From positions 265,001-329,000 of the forward strand of contig NZ_CM000955.1 in NCBI RefSeq assembly GCF_000159695.1: 64,000 nucleotides of DNA. Direction: 5' to 3'. This DNA is from Finegoldia magna ATCC 53516 (lineage in GTDB: Bacteria > Bacillota > Clostridia > Tissierellales > Peptoniphilaceae). The notes below the pieces were generated by a model. That model was not told the DNA's origin, did not search any database, and worked only from the letters and a program-made list of their open reading frames with translations. Below, piece by piece: positions 26,574 through 38,304 of the stretch. Position 1 is the stretch's first letter. Every line of letters begins with the position of its first letter. The position numbers were made by a program, and so were the translations under genes.

Positions 26574-27407
26574 CTAACATTCTCCCAAAGCTTCAACGAG
26601 TTCGTCTACAGTAAGGACATCACATCTTACATTTATATTTGATTTATTTAAAAGGTAGCTGATTTCAGTAGGCTCTGGAACATCAAGTCCTATTTCTTTC
26701 ATTTGTTCTACATTTGAGAAAACTTCCCTTGGCGTTCCTTCAAGCACTACATCTCCCTCATTTATTACGATTATTCTGTCAGCATTTACACATTCTTCCA
26801 TGTAGTGAGTAATGTGGATTATAGTTTTGCCCATTTCTCTTAATTTTAACACAGTATCTAATATGTCTTTTCTTCCTTGAGGATCGAGCATTGCCGTTGG
26901 CTCATCCATTAACAAACACTTAGGATTCATCGCTAGTATTCCAGCAATTGCAATTCTTTGTTTTTGACCTCCAGATAATAGCGCTGGTGAGTGTCTCTTG
27001 TACTCACTCATTCCCACAAGTTCAAGGCATTCATCTACTCTCTTGCGAAGTTCTTCTCTTGGTACTCCCAAATTTTCAGGACCAAAAGCAACGTCCTCTT
27101 CGACGATTGTCGCTACCAATTGGTTGTCAGGATTTTGGAATACCATCCCACACATTTCACGAATATCCCACAAGCTATCGTCATCTTTTGTGTTCATGTT
27201 TCCAACTAAAATATCACCTTCTGTTGGAATGTATTGAGCGTTGATGAGTTTTGCTAGTGTAGATTTTCCAGACCCGTTGTGGCCTAATACGCAGATGAAT
27301 TCTCCCTCTTTAATATCTATGTTTAAGTTTTTTAATACTTTTTTTGATGAACCTTCATATTGAAAACTTAAGTTTTTTATTTCTATGATGTTTGTATCTT
27401 TTTTCAT
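26574..27407 (-). CDS. ecfA1: ECF transporter ATPase EcfA1
   Basis: The protein has Walker A GHNGSGKST, Q-loop VFQNPDNQLVATIVEEDVAFGPENLG, signature [16 protein letters not shown] and Walker B LLMDEPTAMLDP. It is the partner of EcfA2 and drives ECF uptake of vitamins or metals. I start at the ATG at 27407, five bases after GAGGAG; a TTG one codon earlier is less likely. It begins only about 18 bases past the rpoC terminator, with no room for a separate promoter outside it. Confidence 0.95.
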   Translation of the reverse strand: MKKDTNIIEIKNLSFQYEGSSKKVLKNLNIDIKEGEFICVLGHNGSGKSTLAKLINAQYIPTEGDILVGNMNTKDDDSLWDIREMCGMVFQNPDNQLVATIVEEDVAFGPENLGVPREELRKRVDECLELVGMSEYKRHSPALLSGGQKQRIAIAGILAMNPKCLLMDEPTAMLDPQGRKDILDTVLKLREMGKTIIHITHYMEECVNADRIIVINEGDVVLEGTPREVFSNVEQMKEIGLDVPEPTEISYLLNKSNINVRCDVLTVDELVEALGEC

Positions 27408-27424
27408 CAAAACTCCTCAATTTT

Positions 27425-27455
27425 ATAAAAAAAGGGATGCAAATTTACATCCCTT
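27425..27455 (-). terminator. Terminator of rpoBC
   Basis: The stem AAGGGATG/CATCCCTT has an eight-base loop, then TTTTTTT on the minus strand, 12 bases after the rpoC stop. Confidence 0.87.
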
Positions 27456-27467
27456 AATTCTTAAATA

Positions 27468-30400
27468 TTATTTATCTTCATCTTGTAATGATTCGTAGTT
27501 TCCAGATTTTACTGTAGATTCTTCCGCTTCTTCAGAATCATTTAATTGTTGTGCTTTTTCAGCTTCAATCATATCTTCTTCAGCTTTACCGTCATAATCT
27601 ACTTCAATTCTGTCATATTTTGCTATTCCTGTACCGGCAGGTATTAGTTTACCAATTATTACATTTTCTTTTAAGCCTATTAAGTGATCAACTTTTCCTT
27701 TAATAGATGTTTCTGTTAATACTCTTGTAGTTTCTTGGAATGATGCTGCAGATAAGAAACTTTCAGTTGCAAGTGATGCTTTTGTGATACCCATTAATGA
27801 ATGAGTTCCTGTTGCAGGAGTTTTTCCTTCTTTGACAAGTTGTTCATTTGTCATCTTGAAATCTCTAGCATCTACTACGCTGCCTGATAAGAATCCAGAA
27901 TCTCCGCTTTCTTCAACTTTGATTTTGCTCATCATTTGTCTGATTATAATTTCGATGTGCTTATCGTCAATGTCTACACCTTGTAGTCTGTAAACTTTTT
28001 GAACTTCTCTAATTATATAATCACGAACACCTTCAGCTCCGTTAACTCTAAGAATATCTTGTGGATTGATGGAACCTTCTGTTAATGGTTCTCCCTTTTC
28101 AACATGATCTCCGTCGTTAACTCTAATGTGAGCACCGTAAGGAATTTGATAAACTTTTTCTTCGCCATCTTCAGCAGTTACGATAACATCATTTCTCTTT
28201 TTGTTTTCTTGAATTTTAACTGTACCTTCTATTTCAGTGATATAAGCAAGTCCTTTTGGTTTACGAGCTTCAAATAATTCTTCAACTCTAGGAAGACCTG
28301 ATGTGATTCCTACTCCGGCGATACCACCTGAGTGGAAAGTTCTCATTGTCAATTGTGTACCCGGTTCACCGATAGATTGTGCAGCAATTATACCAACTGC
28401 TTCACCAATGTTTACAGGCTTACCAGTAGCTAAGTTTCTACCGTAACATTTAGCACAAACGCCGTGTTTCATCTTACATCCAAGAACACTTCTTACTTTA
28501 ACTTCTTTGATACCTTTTGATTCGATTCTTTCAGCAATAGCTTCATTAATCATATCATTTTTATGAACGATGATTTCTCCAGTATCCAAATCAAGGATAT
28601 CTTCGAATGCATATCTACCGATAATTCTAGATTTCAAATCTTCAACTTGTCTGTTACCGTCTTTGATTTCTTTTGCAACTATATATTCATCAGTACCACA
28701 ATCATCTTCAGTTATGATTACATCTTGTGATACATCTACAAGTCTTCTTGTCAAATATCCAGAGTCTGCAGTTCTAAGCGCTGTATCTGATAGCCCTTTT
28801 CTTGAACCGTGAGTTGAAATAAAGAACTCTTGTACTGAAAGACCCTCACGGAAGTTTGATGTGATAGGAATTTCGATTGTATTACCAGCAGTATCGGACA
28901 TAAGACCACGCATACCACCTAATTGTCTGATTTGGTTTTCACTACCACGGGCTCCAGAAACGGCCATTATATTCAAGTTGTTATCAGCAGGAAGGTTTGT
29001 CATCAATGCTCTAGTTACATCTTTAATACATTGTTCCCAAATTTCGATAACTTTCTTGTATCTTTCTTCGTTAGTAATATCCCCTTGAAGATAGATGTCT
29101 TGAACCATATCAATTCTTTGTTCAGCTTGTTCAATTATTCCCTTCTTAGAATCAGGAATTGTAATATCTCCCATTGATATTGTCAATGCACCAATTGTGG
29201 AGTATTTGTATCCCATAGACTTGATGTAGTCTAACAATTCAGCAGTTCTGATATTTCCATATTTTCTGAAAGTTAAATCGATGATTTTAGATAGCATTTT
29301 CTTGTCAACTTGCAAATCAACTTCAAGCGAATATGGATCTTCTTCTCTGTTCACCATACCCAAATCTTGAGGGATTCCTTCGTTGAAGATAAATCTACCA
29401 ACAGTGCTTTCTACAATTTTACTTGTACCATCGTTATTCACACTGTCACGTCTAACTTTTACTATTGTTTGCAATGTTACATAATGCATAGCATAAGCTA
29501 ACATCATTTCATCAATATCTTTGAAGATTAATCCTTCACCTTTTTGACCTTCTTTTCTAGTAGTCATATAGAATGAGCCCAATACCATATCTTGTGAAGG
29601 AGTTGTGATTGGCTTACCATCTTTTGGTGCAAGAATGTTATTCGTACTTAACATCAAAAGTCTAGCTTCTGCTTGTGCCTCTGGTGAAAGTGGCAAATGG
29701 ACTGCCATTTGGTCGCCGTCAAAGTCCGCATTGTATGCAGTACATACCAATGGGTGAAGTTTGATAGCTTTCCCTTCAACTAATATTGGTTCAAATGCTT
29801 GAATACCAAGTCTGTGCAATGTCGGTGCACGGTTTAGTAATACTGGATGATCGACTATAATATCTTCCAAAACATCCCACACTCTGTCATTTTCTCTTTC
29901 AACTAATTTCTTAGCGTTTTTAACATTGTGTGAAATTTCTCTCTTAACTAATTCTCTAATTACAAATGGTTTGAACAATTCAAGAGCCATTTTCTTAGGA
30001 AGACCGCATTGATAGAATTTCAAGTTTGGTCCGATAACTATTACTGAACGACCAGAATAGTCAACTCTCTTACCTAACAAGTTTTGTCTGAAACGACCAG
30101 ATTTACCTTTAAGCATATCTGACAAGCTCTTTAATGGTCTGTTACCAGGTCCTGTTACAGGTTTACCACGTCTACCATTGTCGATAAGAGCATCTACTGC
30201 TTCTTGAAGCATTCTTTTTTCGTTTCTTACAATGATTTCAGGAGATCCAATATCCAATAATCTTTTTAGACGATTATTTCTGTTAATAACTCTTCTGTAT
30301 AAATCATTCAAATCACTTGTAGCAAATCTTCCACCTTCAAGTTGTACCATTGGTCTGATATCTGGTGGAATAACTGGGATTACATCCATAATCATCCATG

Positions 30401-31076
30401 AAGGATCATTCTTTGATTCGATGAATGCTTCTACAACTTCAAGTCTTCTTAAAATTCTAACTTTCTTTTGTCCAGTTGCCCCTTCAAAAGTTTCAGTTAA
30501 ATTTTTGTATTCTTCTTGTAAGTCTATTTTTTGAAGAAGTTCTTTGATTGCTTCAGCTCCCATTTTGGCTCTGAAATCAACATCTTCTTCGTACTTATCA
30601 CAGTATTCTTCGTATTCTTGTTCAGTTAATAATTGTTTTTCGTATAAATCAGTTTTACCTGGATCTATAACTACAAATGATGCAAAATAAAGAACTTTTT
30701 CAAGTGCTCTAGGACTCATATCCAATAACAATCCCATACGTGATGGAATTCCTTTGAAATACCAGATATGACTTACAGGAGTTGCAAGTTCAATGTGGCC
30801 CATTCTTTCACGTCTAACTTTTGATTTTGTAACTTCTACACCACATTTTTCGCATACAATACCCTTGTATCTTATTCTTTTGTATTTACCACAATTACAT
30901 TCGTAATCTTTTGTAGGTCCAAATATTTTTTCACAGAATAAACCTTCTTTTTCAGGTTTTAATGTTCTATAATTGATAGTTTCTGGTTTTTTAACTTCTC
31001 CCCAAGACCATTGTCTGATTTTGTCTGGTGAAGCCAAACCAATTTTCATAGCTTCAAAAGTATTTTTTTGTACCAA
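27468..31076 (-). CDS. rpoC: DNA-directed RNA polymerase subunit beta'
   Basis: This subunit of about 1202 residues carries the active-site motif NADFDGDQM, the zinc-binding Cys set [23 protein letters not shown] (about 50-75) and the second Cys set [19 protein letters not shown]. The N-terminus should be the [38 protein letters not shown] start. I therefore place it at a TTG (31076), eight bases after AAAGGAG and 16 bases past the rpoB stop. A longer in-frame start at 31130 would overlap rpoB and lacks a ribosome site. It lies in an operon with rpoB. Confidence 0.96.
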   Translation of the reverse strand: MVQKNTFEAMKIGLASPDKIRQWSWGEVKKPETINYRTLKPEKEGLFCEKIFGPTKDYECNCGKYKRIRYKGIVCEKCGVEVTKSKVRRERMGHIELATPVSHIWYFKGIPSRMGLLLDMSPRALEKVLYFASFVVIDPGKTDLYEKQLLTEQEYEEYCDKYEEDVDFRAKMGAEAIKELLQKIDLQEEYKNLTETFEGATGQKKVRILRRLEVVEAFIESKNDPSWMIMDVIPVIPPDIRPMVQLEGGRFATSDLNDLYRRVINRNNRLKRLLDIGSPEIIVRNEKRMLQEAVDALIDNGRRGKPVTGPGNRPLKSLSDMLKGKSGRFRQNLLGKRVDYSGRSVIVIGPNLKFYQCGLPKKMALELFKPFVIRELVKREISHNVKNAKKLVERENDRVWDVLEDIIVDHPVLLNRAPTLHRLGIQAFEPILVEGKAIKLHPLVCTAYNADFDGDQMAVHLPLSPEAQAEARLLMLSTNNILAPKDGKPITTPSQDMVLGSFYMTTRKEGQKGEGLIFKDIDEMMLAYAMHYVTLQTIVKVRRDSVNNDGTSKIVESTVGRFIFNEGIPQDLGMVNREEDPYSLEVDLQVDKKMLSKIIDLTFRKYGNIRTAELLDYIKSMGYKYSTIGALTISMGDITIPDSKKGIIEQAEQRIDMVQDIYLQGDITNEERYKKVIEIWEQCIKDVTRALMTNLPADNNLNIMAVSGARGSENQIRQLGGMRGLMSDTAGNTIEIPITSNFREGLSVQEFFISTHGSRKGLSDTALRTADSGYLTRRLVDVSQDVIITEDDCGTDEYIVAKEIKDGNRQVEDLKSRIIGRYAFEDILDLDTGEIIVHKNDMINEAIAERIESKGIKEVKVRSVLGCKMKHGVCAKCYGRNLATGKPVNIGEAVGIIAAQSIGEPGTQLTMRTFHSGGIAGVGITSGLPRVEELFEARKPKGLAYITEIEGTVKIQENKKRNDVIVTAEDGEEKVYQIPYGAHIRVNDGDHVEKGEPLTEGSINPQDILRVNGAEGVRDYIIREVQKVYRLQGVDIDDKHIEIIIRQMMSKIKVEESGDSGFLSGSVVDARDFKMTNEQLVKEGKTPATGTHSLMGITKASLATESFLSAASFQETTRVLTETSIKGKVDHLIGLKENVIIGKLIPAGTGIAKYDRIEVDYDGKAEEDMIEAEKAQQLNDSEEAEESTVKSGNYESLQDEDK

Positions 31077-31092
31077 GGAGCCCTCTCCTTTC

Positions 31093-34000
31093 TTATAGTC
31101 TATCATCGCTGCCGAATTCGCTAGAATCATCGTCTTCTTCTATCAATTCGACTTCTTCGTTATTTTCATCAAGTAATTTAACATCCAAAGATAATGATTG
31201 AAGTTCTTTAATTAAAACTTTGAATGATTCAGGAATTCCTGGTTCAGGAATATTTTCACCTTTAATAATTGCTTCATAAGTTTTAACACGACCTACAACA
31301 TCATCTGATTTAACAGTTAAAATTTCTTGAAGAGTATGAGCTGCACCATATGCTTCTAATGCCCAAACTTCCATTTCTCCAAATCTTTGTCCACCGAATT
31401 GAGCTTTACCACCCAATGGTTGTTGAGTTACAAGAGAGTATGGTCCTGTTGATCTGGCGTGGATTTTTTCTGCAACCATGTGGTGTAGTTTTAACATATA
31501 CATGTATCCTACAGTTACTGGGTTGTCGAAGTATTCTCCAGTTCTACCATCTCTTAACCAAATCTTTCCTGTTTTTGGATATCCTGCTTCTTCCAAAGCG
31601 TCTTCTATTTCAATGTCACTTGCACCATCGAATACTGGCGTAGCAACTTTCCAACCTAATTTACTAGCAGCAAGTCCCAAGTGAACTTCAAGTACTTGTC
31701 CGATGTTCATACGACTTGGTACCCCTAATGGGTTAAGAACTACTTGTACTGGTGTACCATCTGGTAAATATGGCATGTCTTCTTCTGGCATAATTCTTGA
31801 AACGACACCCTTGTTACCGTGACGACCACACATTTTATCCCCAACCATGATTTTTCTCTTAGTAGCTACGAATACTCTAACTACTTTGTTAACACCTGGA
31901 GATAATTCGTCGCCGTTTGCTCTTGAATAAGTTTTAACATCAACAACAACACCAGATTCACCATGAGGAACTCTCAATGAAGTGTCTCTTACTTCTCTAG
32001 CTTTTTCGCCGAATATTGCTCTCAATAGTCTTTCTTCAGCAGATAATTCTGTTTCTCCTTTTGGAGTAACTTTTCCTACCAAAATATCTCCTGATTTTAC
32101 TTCAGCACCAATTCTAATAATTCCTTCATCGTCAAGATTCTTTCTCATATCTTCTCCGATATTTGGAATATCTTTAGTTATTTCTTCAGCGCCTAATTTT
32201 GTTTCACGAGCTTCTGATTCGTGTTCTTCTATATGAACAGATGTCAATACATCATCTACAACTAATTTTTCGTTTAATAACATCGCATCTTCGTAGTTGT
32301 ATCCTTCCCAAGTCATGAATGCAATAAGAATGTTCTTACCTAAAGCCATTTCTCCCATGTTCGTACTTGGACCATCTGCGATTATATCATCAACATCAAC
32401 CTTGTCACCTTTGTTTACAATCGGTCTTTGGTTGAAAGTTGTACCTTGGTTTGCTTTTTTAAATTTACGAATAGTGTACTTATCAACTTTTCTATCTTCA
32501 TCACGAGTGATTTCAATTATATCAGAAGATACTTTTGTGACTGTACCTTTGTGTTTTGCTTTAACTACAACACCAGAGTCCTTAGCAGCCTTGTGTTCAA
32601 TTCCAGTACCAATAATTGGCGCTTGAGTTGCCAACAATGGAACTGCTTGTCTTTGCATGTTTGAACCCATCAACGCACGAGTAGCATCGTCGTTTTCCAA
32701 GAAAGGAATCATAGCTGTACCTACAGATACGATTTGTTGCGGACTAACGTCCATGTAGTCAATTAGTTCTCTTGGATAAATATCATTTTCTCCGTTTATA
32801 CCACGACCAGAAACTCTTTCATTTATAAATCTAGAGTTTTCATCCAATGGTTCGTTCGCTTGTGCAATTATATATTTATCTTCTTCATCAGCTGTCAAAT
32901 AAACAATATCTTCAGTAACTTCACCAGTTTCTTTGTCTACACGTCTGTATGGAGTTTCTAAGAATCCATACTCATTAGTAGTAGAATAAGTTGTCATAGA
33001 AGTTATAAGACCGATATTTGGTCCTTCTGGTGTTTCTATCGGACAGATTCTACCATAGTGAGAGTCGTGAACGTCACGCACTTCAACCCCTGCTCTATCT
33101 CTTGACAAACCACCTGGTCCCAAAGCTGACAATCTTCTCTTGTGAGTAAGTTCTGCCAATGGGTTTGTTTGTTCCATGAATTGTGACAACTGACTTGAAC
33201 CAAAGAACTCTTTGATTGCAGCTGTAACTGGACGAACGTTGATTAGTGATTGTGGAGTTGCCAAGTCTGGATCTTGTGTGCTCATTCTTTCTCTTACAAC
33301 TCTTTCCATTCTTGATAAACCAATTCTGAATTGATTTTGCAACAATTCACCAATAGTTCTTACACGTCTGTTACCTAAGTGGTCGATATCATCAGTTGAA
33401 CCAATTCCAAAGAATAAATTGAATTCATAGTTAATTGATGCCAAAATGTCTGAATGGATTATATGAATTGGAGATAATTGATGAACATTCTCTTCAATCG
33501 CTCTTCTGATTGATTTTTCGTCATCATTTTCTTCCAAGATTTTTTCCATAATAGGATAATAAACTTTTTCTGACAAATTCAAATCAGATAAATCCATATC
33601 CAAACCAAAACTATCCAAATCGACAAAGTGATTACCGATAACACGAACGCTTTGACCTTCGTGTCCGATAACATCAACAACATTTATACCTGCATTTTCG
33701 ATTTCGATTGCCATTTCTTCAGTAATCAAATCTCCTGCAGTAGCTAAAATTTCTCCTGTTGATGTATCCACAACATCTTCTTTTGCTTTTTGATTAGTAA
33801 TTCTATCTCTCAAAGATAATTTTTTATTGAATTTGTAACGTCCTACCTTTGCTAAGTCGTATCTTCTACTGTCGAAGAACATATTGTTAATCAAAGGTTC
33901 TGCACTTTCCAAAGATGCAGGATCTCCCGGTTTTAATTTCTTATAAATTTCAATTAAAGCACTTTCTCTGTCTTTTGAAATTTCTTTTTCGAGAGTTTTT

Positions 34001-34647
34001 CTTAAAATTTCAGAATCTCCCATAGCTTCAATTATTTCTTCATCAGTGTCAAATAATAAAGCTCTAAGTAATGTAGTAACAGGTAATTTTCTAGTTCTGT
34101 CGATTCTAATATTCACTACACCACTTGCATCAGTATCCATTTCTAACCAAGCACCTCTGTTTGGAATAACTGTAGATGCGAAGTTGCTGTTACCTGATTT
34201 ATCAATTTCTTCGGCGAAGTAAACACCAGGACTTCTTACAAGTTGGCTTACAATTACCCTTTCAGCACCATTGATGATAAATGTACCACTGTCTGTCATC
34301 AAAGGGAAATCACCCATAAAAACTTCTTGTTCTTTTACTTCTTCTGTGTCGGTGTTAATTAATCTTACTTTCACTTTTAACGGGCAAGAATAGTTAGTAT
34401 CTCTGTCTTTTGCCTCTTGGATTGTATATTTTGGATTTTCCTCAAAATAATAATCCACAAATTCCAAAACAAGACTTCCCGCATAATCTTTTATAGGACT
34501 AATGTCTTCAAAAACTTCCTTGATACCTTTTTTTACAAACCAATCGAAACTGTCAGTTTGAATACCAATAAGATTTGGAAGTCCCAAAACATTTTTGTTC
34601 CTAGAAAAGCTAACTCTGTCCGTTACTCCATACTTTTCAGTATGCAT
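31093..34647 (-). CDS. rpoB: DNA-directed RNA polymerase subunit beta
   Basis: This catalytic subunit of about 1184 residues shows the fork and rifampicin-region motif [38 protein letters not shown] and the C-terminal [25 protein letters not shown]. The rifampicin-contact residues look wild type (Gln, Asp/Glu, His and Ser in the usual order). I start at the ATG at 34647, six bases after AAGGGGTG; a GTG three codons earlier is part of that ribosome site. A near-perfect promoter lies about 85 bases upstream. Confidence 0.97.
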   Translation of the reverse strand: MHTEKYGVTDRVSFSRNKNVLGLPNLIGIQTDSFDWFVKKGIKEVFEDISPIKDYAGSLVLEFVDYYFEENPKYTIQEAKDRDTNYSCPLKVKVRLINTDTEEVKEQEVFMGDFPLMTDSGTFIINGAERVIVSQLVRSPGVYFAEEIDKSGNSNFASTVIPNRGAWLEMDTDASGVVNIRIDRTRKLPVTTLLRALLFDTDEEIIEAMGDSEILRKTLEKEISKDRESALIEIYKKLKPGDPASLESAEPLINNMFFDSRRYDLAKVGRYKFNKKLSLRDRITNQKAKEDVVDTSTGEILATAGDLITEEMAIEIENAGINVVDVIGHEGQSVRVIGNHFVDLDSFGLDMDLSDLNLSEKVYYPIMEKILEENDDEKSIRRAIEENVHQLSPIHIIHSDILASINYEFNLFFGIGSTDDIDHLGNRRVRTIGELLQNQFRIGLSRMERVVRERMSTQDPDLATPQSLINVRPVTAAIKEFFGSSQLSQFMEQTNPLAELTHKRRLSALGPGGLSRDRAGVEVRDVHDSHYGRICPIETPEGPNIGLITSMTTYSTTNEYGFLETPYRRVDKETGEVTEDIVYLTADEEDKYIIAQANEPLDENSRFINERVSGRGINGENDIYPRELIDYMDVSPQQIVSVGTAMIPFLENDDATRALMGSNMQRQAVPLLATQAPIIGTGIEHKAAKDSGVVVKAKHKGTVTKVSSDIIEITRDEDRKVDKYTIRKFKKANQGTTFNQRPIVNKGDKVDVDDIIADGPSTNMGEMALGKNILIAFMTWEGYNYEDAMLLNEKLVVDDVLTSVHIEEHESEARETKLGAEEITKDIPNIGEDMRKNLDDEGIIRIGAEVKSGDILVGKVTPKGETELSAEERLLRAIFGEKAREVRDTSLRVPHGESGVVVDVKTYSRANGDELSPGVNKVVRVFVATKRKIMVGDKMCGRHGNKGVVSRIMPEEDMPYLPDGTPVQVVLNPLGVPSRMNIGQVLEVHLGLAASKLGWKVATPVFDGASDIEIEDALEEAGYPKTGKIWLRDGRTGEYFDNPVTVGYMYMLKLHHMVAEKIHARSTGPYSLVTQQPLGGKAQFGGQRFGEMEVWALEAYGAAHTLQEILTVKSDDVVGRVKTYEAIIKGENIPEPGIPESFKVLIKELQSLSLDVKLLDENNEEVELIEEDDDSSEFGSDDRL

Positions 34648-34729
34648 ATACTTCACCCCTTATACTATCTTAAACTCCTAAATAATCTACTTTATAGCAT
34701 AATTATCCATTTTTATACTGTATCTTAGA

Positions 34730-34758
34730 ATTATATAACAACATTTTTATTTTGTCAA
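34730..34758 (-). promoter_or_regulatory. Promoter of rpoBC (perfect consensus)
   Basis: On the minus strand, TTGACA (34758-34753) and TATAAT (34735-34730) are exactly 17 bases apart. It is the best sigma-A match in the window and lies about 80 bases before rpoB. No ribosomal protein genes precede rpoB here. Confidence 0.85.
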
Positions 34759-34801
34759 TTATTTTTTTATTAAATTTCGGCTATTTTTCATATTTAAAAT
34801 T

Positions 34802-34839
34802 AAAAAAACTCACAAAACAAAAAATCATTTTGTGAGTTA
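34802..34839 (-). terminator. Terminator after the thioesterase gene
   Basis: The 11-base stem AACTCACAAAA/TTTTGTGAGTT with a nine-base loop is followed on the minus strand by TTTTT. It lies directly after the stop at 34843. Confidence 0.88.
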
Positions 34840-34842
34840 AAT

Positions 34843-35529
34843 TTATTTCGTAATTTTTATTGTTGTTTTCAATACTCCATTAGAAATTAATTTGAAATAA
34901 ATACTGCAATCTTTTTCTAATTTATAAATCTCTACACTTTCATCTAATTTAAGTTCTTTTTTATACACAACTTCCACTTTCTTGATTGTATCATCGTCCA
35001 GATAATTTTCAATCCATTCGATATATCTAGCATTATTTGCGTGATAATTGTAATCTATATCTGTTTTTCTTACAGTGTATTCGCCACACTTTTTATAATC
35101 GCCGTCTATTAGTTCCAAATCCTTTTCGACAATGTCATAACCATCTTCTCTTCCGTAAATCACTCCAAGTTCATCACTTATTCTCATAGGAAGCTTCTTT
35201 TCCGGATTAACAAGCAGCCATTTTGTTTTAGCTCTTACAATTAATTCACCATTTTTAAAAACATCGTAGTTACGAAAAGCGTAGAATTTTCTTGTATATG
35301 TGTGGTAAGTTTGAATTGTCAAATCGTCAAATCTTTCAGGCATGTCATGTATATCAACATCCCATTGATATATAATCCAACTTCCATTCAAATCTTTTAG
35401 TTGTTCTTTGAGTATTTCTTCTTGTTTAATGGAACATTCAAGCATATAATCGAATAACTTGTTCAATCTGATTTTTGAATTTATCCCACAAAACACGTTC
35501 ATAACTTTCGTATTTAAACTAACTTTCAT
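34843..35529 (-). CDS. Acyl-ACP thioesterase family protein (FatA type)
   Basis: This 228-residue protein fits the PF01643-type double hot-dog thioesterase. The N-terminal half has SWIIYQWDVDIHDMPERFDDLTIQTYHTYTRKFYAFRNYDV. The second half has the catalytic-type motif YNYHANNARYIEWIENYL, where Asn and His are the expected active residues. It should release fatty acids from acyl carrier protein and set acyl-chain length. It follows herA by one base and ends the operon. Confidence 0.85.
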   Translation of the reverse strand: MKVSLNTKVMNVFCGINSKIRLNKLFDYMLECSIKQEEILKEQLKDLNGSWIIYQWDVDIHDMPERFDDLTIQTYHTYTRKFYAFRNYDVFKNGELIVRAKTKWLLVNPEKKLPMRISDELGVIYGREDGYDIVEKDLELIDGDYKKCGEYTVRKTDIDYNYHANNARYIEWIENYLDDDTIKKVEVVYKKELKLDESVEIYKLEKDCSIYFKLISNGVLKTTIKITK

Positions 35530-35530
35530 A

Positions 35531-37351
35531 TTACTCCTCTCTTAAATAATAGCTTTCTCCCATGATAGATTTTTTCTTGGTAATATATCCATCATTGCTA
35601 AGCTTATTTAATTTGTTTTCCAAATCATTGACACTCATTTTTATATTGTGTCTTTCTTCGATTATCTTACAAATTCTGAACAAATCAAGAGTTATTGGAA
35701 ATACGTTGTCTTCTTTTAGCATGTTGAATAATTCCATATCCGATTGATTTTTCTTTTGAACATTTATTTGTAGCATTCGATACATTTCATCAAAAGGATT
35801 TTTGAATTTCGGTTGTGTAGTGTATGCTAGTCTTATCCTTGCAAACAATGTTTTTCCGATTTGAGCTTGGGAAATGAATACATCACCATTTGATAGATAT
35901 GGTAGTCTTCGTATTTCTTCTGAGGACAAATCAGTTTCTTTTCTGATAACTTCAAGGTCTTTTTCAGTTGAAATTCTAAAAATAAATTTTGTAGACAACT
36001 GTGCAATTGTAGTCTGTTCGATAGCTGCCATTCTTTGCGATGCTAATATTAGGAAAACTCCGTATTTTCTACCTTCTTGGGCGATTTCCTTGATAATTCT
36101 TCGTGTTACAGATATCTGGTCACTACCGCAGAAGTTGTGAGCTTCATCAAAAACCATACAAATAATCGGAAAATATTCGTTTGTCATAGCATCAACGTAT
36201 CTTCTTCTTTTTCTATAACAAGAATTCACTGCGTACGATGCGTACAAATTTAGCATCTTTTGCGTACCTTGAATTATAACTGTTTTGCCATCTTTTAGTG
36301 CTTCGAAAAGTTTTTGCGAAGTGTTCAAGAATATATCTGTGTTCAGTAATCTATTAAATCTCCTGATAACAGCTTGAAGCGAATCCACGTTTACAAGTTG
36401 TGAAAATCTTTCATAGTATCCCGTCGTATCATCTTCCTTATCTGACAAGGCTTTGGATATGGTTGTCAAATAATCCAAAAAAGCATTTGCGCTCGATTGT
36501 GTTATTGAGTCTTTGTCAAGGATAGCTTCATAAGCAGATTTCATGGATTCTGTGAGTTCTCCTTGTGTTTCTATCAAACTGATAAGCTCATATCTGTTCA
36601 AGTCAGGAAAATTAATTCCCAAATCTTCCCCAACTTTTAAAACTTCAAATTTGTCAGAAAAATCAACCCCATAATTTTCAAGTGTCCTATCCTTAAATAC
36701 CATTTGGTTGTGTGGATCAAACACAATTGTTGGAACAGATTTTTTCATTAATTCTTCAATTACTACTCTTAGCCCGTATGATTTACCAGAACCCGAACCA
36801 CCAAAAATACCAATATGTGGATATTCAATCATATTGTAGTAGTTAAATAAATACACCAATTCTTCTTGATCGTGAATATTTTGATTAGAATCCATGATCT
36901 TAAGCAAATTTTTATATTCTTCAGGACAGGTTTTATAAATTTCTTCGGTGTTTTTAATAATTCCAATTTCAAGTGATTTGTCAATTGTACCAGAATAAAA
37001 TAAATGTTTAATCTCATCAAATTTCGGTTTTCTGACTGTAGATCCCGCTTCAATCGCAAATGCTGGATCGTCCATCACTCTGAATTTGTAAATGTATTTG
37101 ATGCCTTCAGAAATGTTGTATCCTACTACTTGAAGTTTTAGAATTTGTTCTTTGGTTATATAAGAATCGGCGGTGTTTGACTCCATAAATTCATTAACAC
37201 TGTGAGTTTCTGTGACTTGACACAAAATATCCCCTTGTTTGATATCTTCCACAATCATATATTCATTGATTCTTAGTCTATCGTATTTACTAGCCACGTA
37301 ACATTCGATTTGGTCGGTCATACCGACTACTCTAAAATCTAAATCATTCAT
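35531..37351 (-). CDS. herA: HerA-like hexameric ATPase / DNA translocase
   Basis: The 606-residue protein has an N-terminal beta-rich HAS-barrel-like region (about 1-120). The RecA-fold ATPase has Walker A GGSGSGKS (about 184-191) and Walker B CMVFDEAHNF (about 400). Conserved HerA motifs FDPHNQ and LASQRM are present, and a C-terminal winged-helix-like segment lies at about 550-605. HerA hexamers pump DNA for end resection together with NurA nuclease. The gene directly upstream, which overlaps this ATG by one base, is a NurA-type nuclease, so the pair is almost certainly one machine. The biological role in Firmicutes is not settled. Confidence 0.85.
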   Translation of the reverse strand: MNDLDFRVVGMTDQIECYVASKYDRLRINEYMIVEDIKQGDILCQVTETHSVNEFMESNTADSYITKEQILKLQVVGYNISEGIKYIYKFRVMDDPAFAIEAGSTVRKPKFDEIKHLFYSGTIDKSLEIGIIKNTEEIYKTCPEEYKNLLKIMDSNQNIHDQEELVYLFNYYNMIEYPHIGIFGGSGSGKSYGLRVVIEELMKKSVPTIVFDPHNQMVFKDRTLENYGVDFSDKFEVLKVGEDLGINFPDLNRYELISLIETQGELTESMKSAYEAILDKDSITQSSANAFLDYLTTISKALSDKEDDTTGYYERFSQLVNVDSLQAVIRRFNRLLNTDIFLNTSQKLFEALKDGKTVIIQGTQKMLNLYASYAVNSCYRKRRRYVDAMTNEYFPIICMVFDEAHNFCGSDQISVTRRIIKEIAQEGRKYGVFLILASQRMAAIEQTTIAQLSTKFIFRISTEKDLEVIRKETDLSSEEIRRLPYLSNGDVFISQAQIGKTLFARIRLAYTTQPKFKNPFDEMYRMLQINVQKKNQSDMELFNMLKEDNVFPITLDLFRICKIIEERHNIKMSVNDLENKLNKLSNDGYITKKKSIMGESYYLREE

Positions 37352-38304
37352 TATATAACTCTTTTACTCCTTTGAGATCTAAATATCGATTGATACATTT
37401 CAGTATCCAAGTATTTCTTCGCCAAAATTTCAGCTTGTTTGTTGTCAATCCTTGTTTTCTTGTCGACCAAATCCAACAAAAACGGCACTCCTCTTGTGTT
37501 TTCATCAGACAGTGTAAGCACGAAAGAAATTATTTCATCAAAATCATCCATGTTTTGCGATGGAATGTCGATAGCTATTACGCAAGGATCCTTAGATGTT
37601 CTTATAAAAGCTTGTTCTATATCGTACTCTTTTTTTCTGGATTTATGCTCATTTACGACAAAACCTTCATTCATATCTAATACATTGAACAACGCTTCTC
37701 TATCGAAAAGCATCCCAACATCAACTCCGTTTTCTTGAAATGTGTTCATAATAATCTTCGTGCTGATTTCTTCGACAACTCCAACTAAAATAACACCTTT
37801 CTCATCACAAAGTTCGACCAAATCATTGTATAAATCTTCCGCTTCAAGGCAATATCTCATTAAAGTTCCGTCCATCATAAGTATTTTTATATCATGTTTT
37901 TTTACAGCTTCAATTGCTACGACAAGTTCTGTAGCACACAATGTTTGTTTGGAGATTTGGAATTGATCGCGTTCTGAAAATTCATCCACCAACGGACACA
38001 AAATATCCGCCTTTACCAGCGGCTCTTGGTCAGAGCTTAGAAGAGCCATTGACTGAAAAAACTCCACATAGTTCGGATAATTTGCACCGATTCTATTAAC
38101 TGAGCCATCTACAACGCAAATACATCCATATTGCTTAATTTCTTTTAGCTTGTCAACACTAAATCTATCGTAAACTTTGATTTTCCCAATTTCATTTGTT
38201 ATTAAATTTCTGATATCTTCTCTGCTTAATTTAGAGACACTTTTTCTACTTTTAAGTCTCTTATTTAAACGAGATACTTCATCCATCAAATCTTTTGAAA
38301 TCAT
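37351..38304 (-). CDS. nurA: NurA-type nuclease, partner of HerA
   Basis: The 317-residue protein has the NurA-domain pattern. VVDGSVNRIG (Asp about 70) is the first metal-binding acid, LMMDGTLMRYCLEA (Asp about 153) the second, and VGVVEEISTKI the following strand and helix, with further acids late in the protein (FLLDLVDKKTR). NurA is a 5'-3' exo/endonuclease working with HerA in double-strand-end processing. Its ATG overlaps the stop of rsmI by four bases, and its TAA overlaps the herA ATG. Confidence 0.8.
   Translation of the reverse strand: MISKDLMDEVSRLNKRLKSRKSVSKLSREDIRNLITNEIGKIKVYDRFSVDKLKEIKQYGCICVVDGSVNRIGANYPNYVEFFQSMALLSSDQEPLVKADILCPLVDEFSERDQFQISKQTLCATELVVAIEAVKKHDIKILMMDGTLMRYCLEAEDLYNDLVELCDEKGVILVGVVEEISTKIIMNTFQENGVDVGMLFDREALFNVLDMNEGFVVNEHKSRKKEYDIEQAFIRTSKDPCVIAIDIPSQNMDDFDEIISFVLTLSDENTRGVPFLLDLVDKKTRIDNKQAEILAKKYLDTEMYQSIFRSQRSKRVI

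Noticed and set aside
31077..31130. Longer rpoC start overlapping rpoB
   Set aside because: No ribosome site; the conserved N-terminus of beta' begins near the TTG at 31076, which has AAAGGAG upstream.
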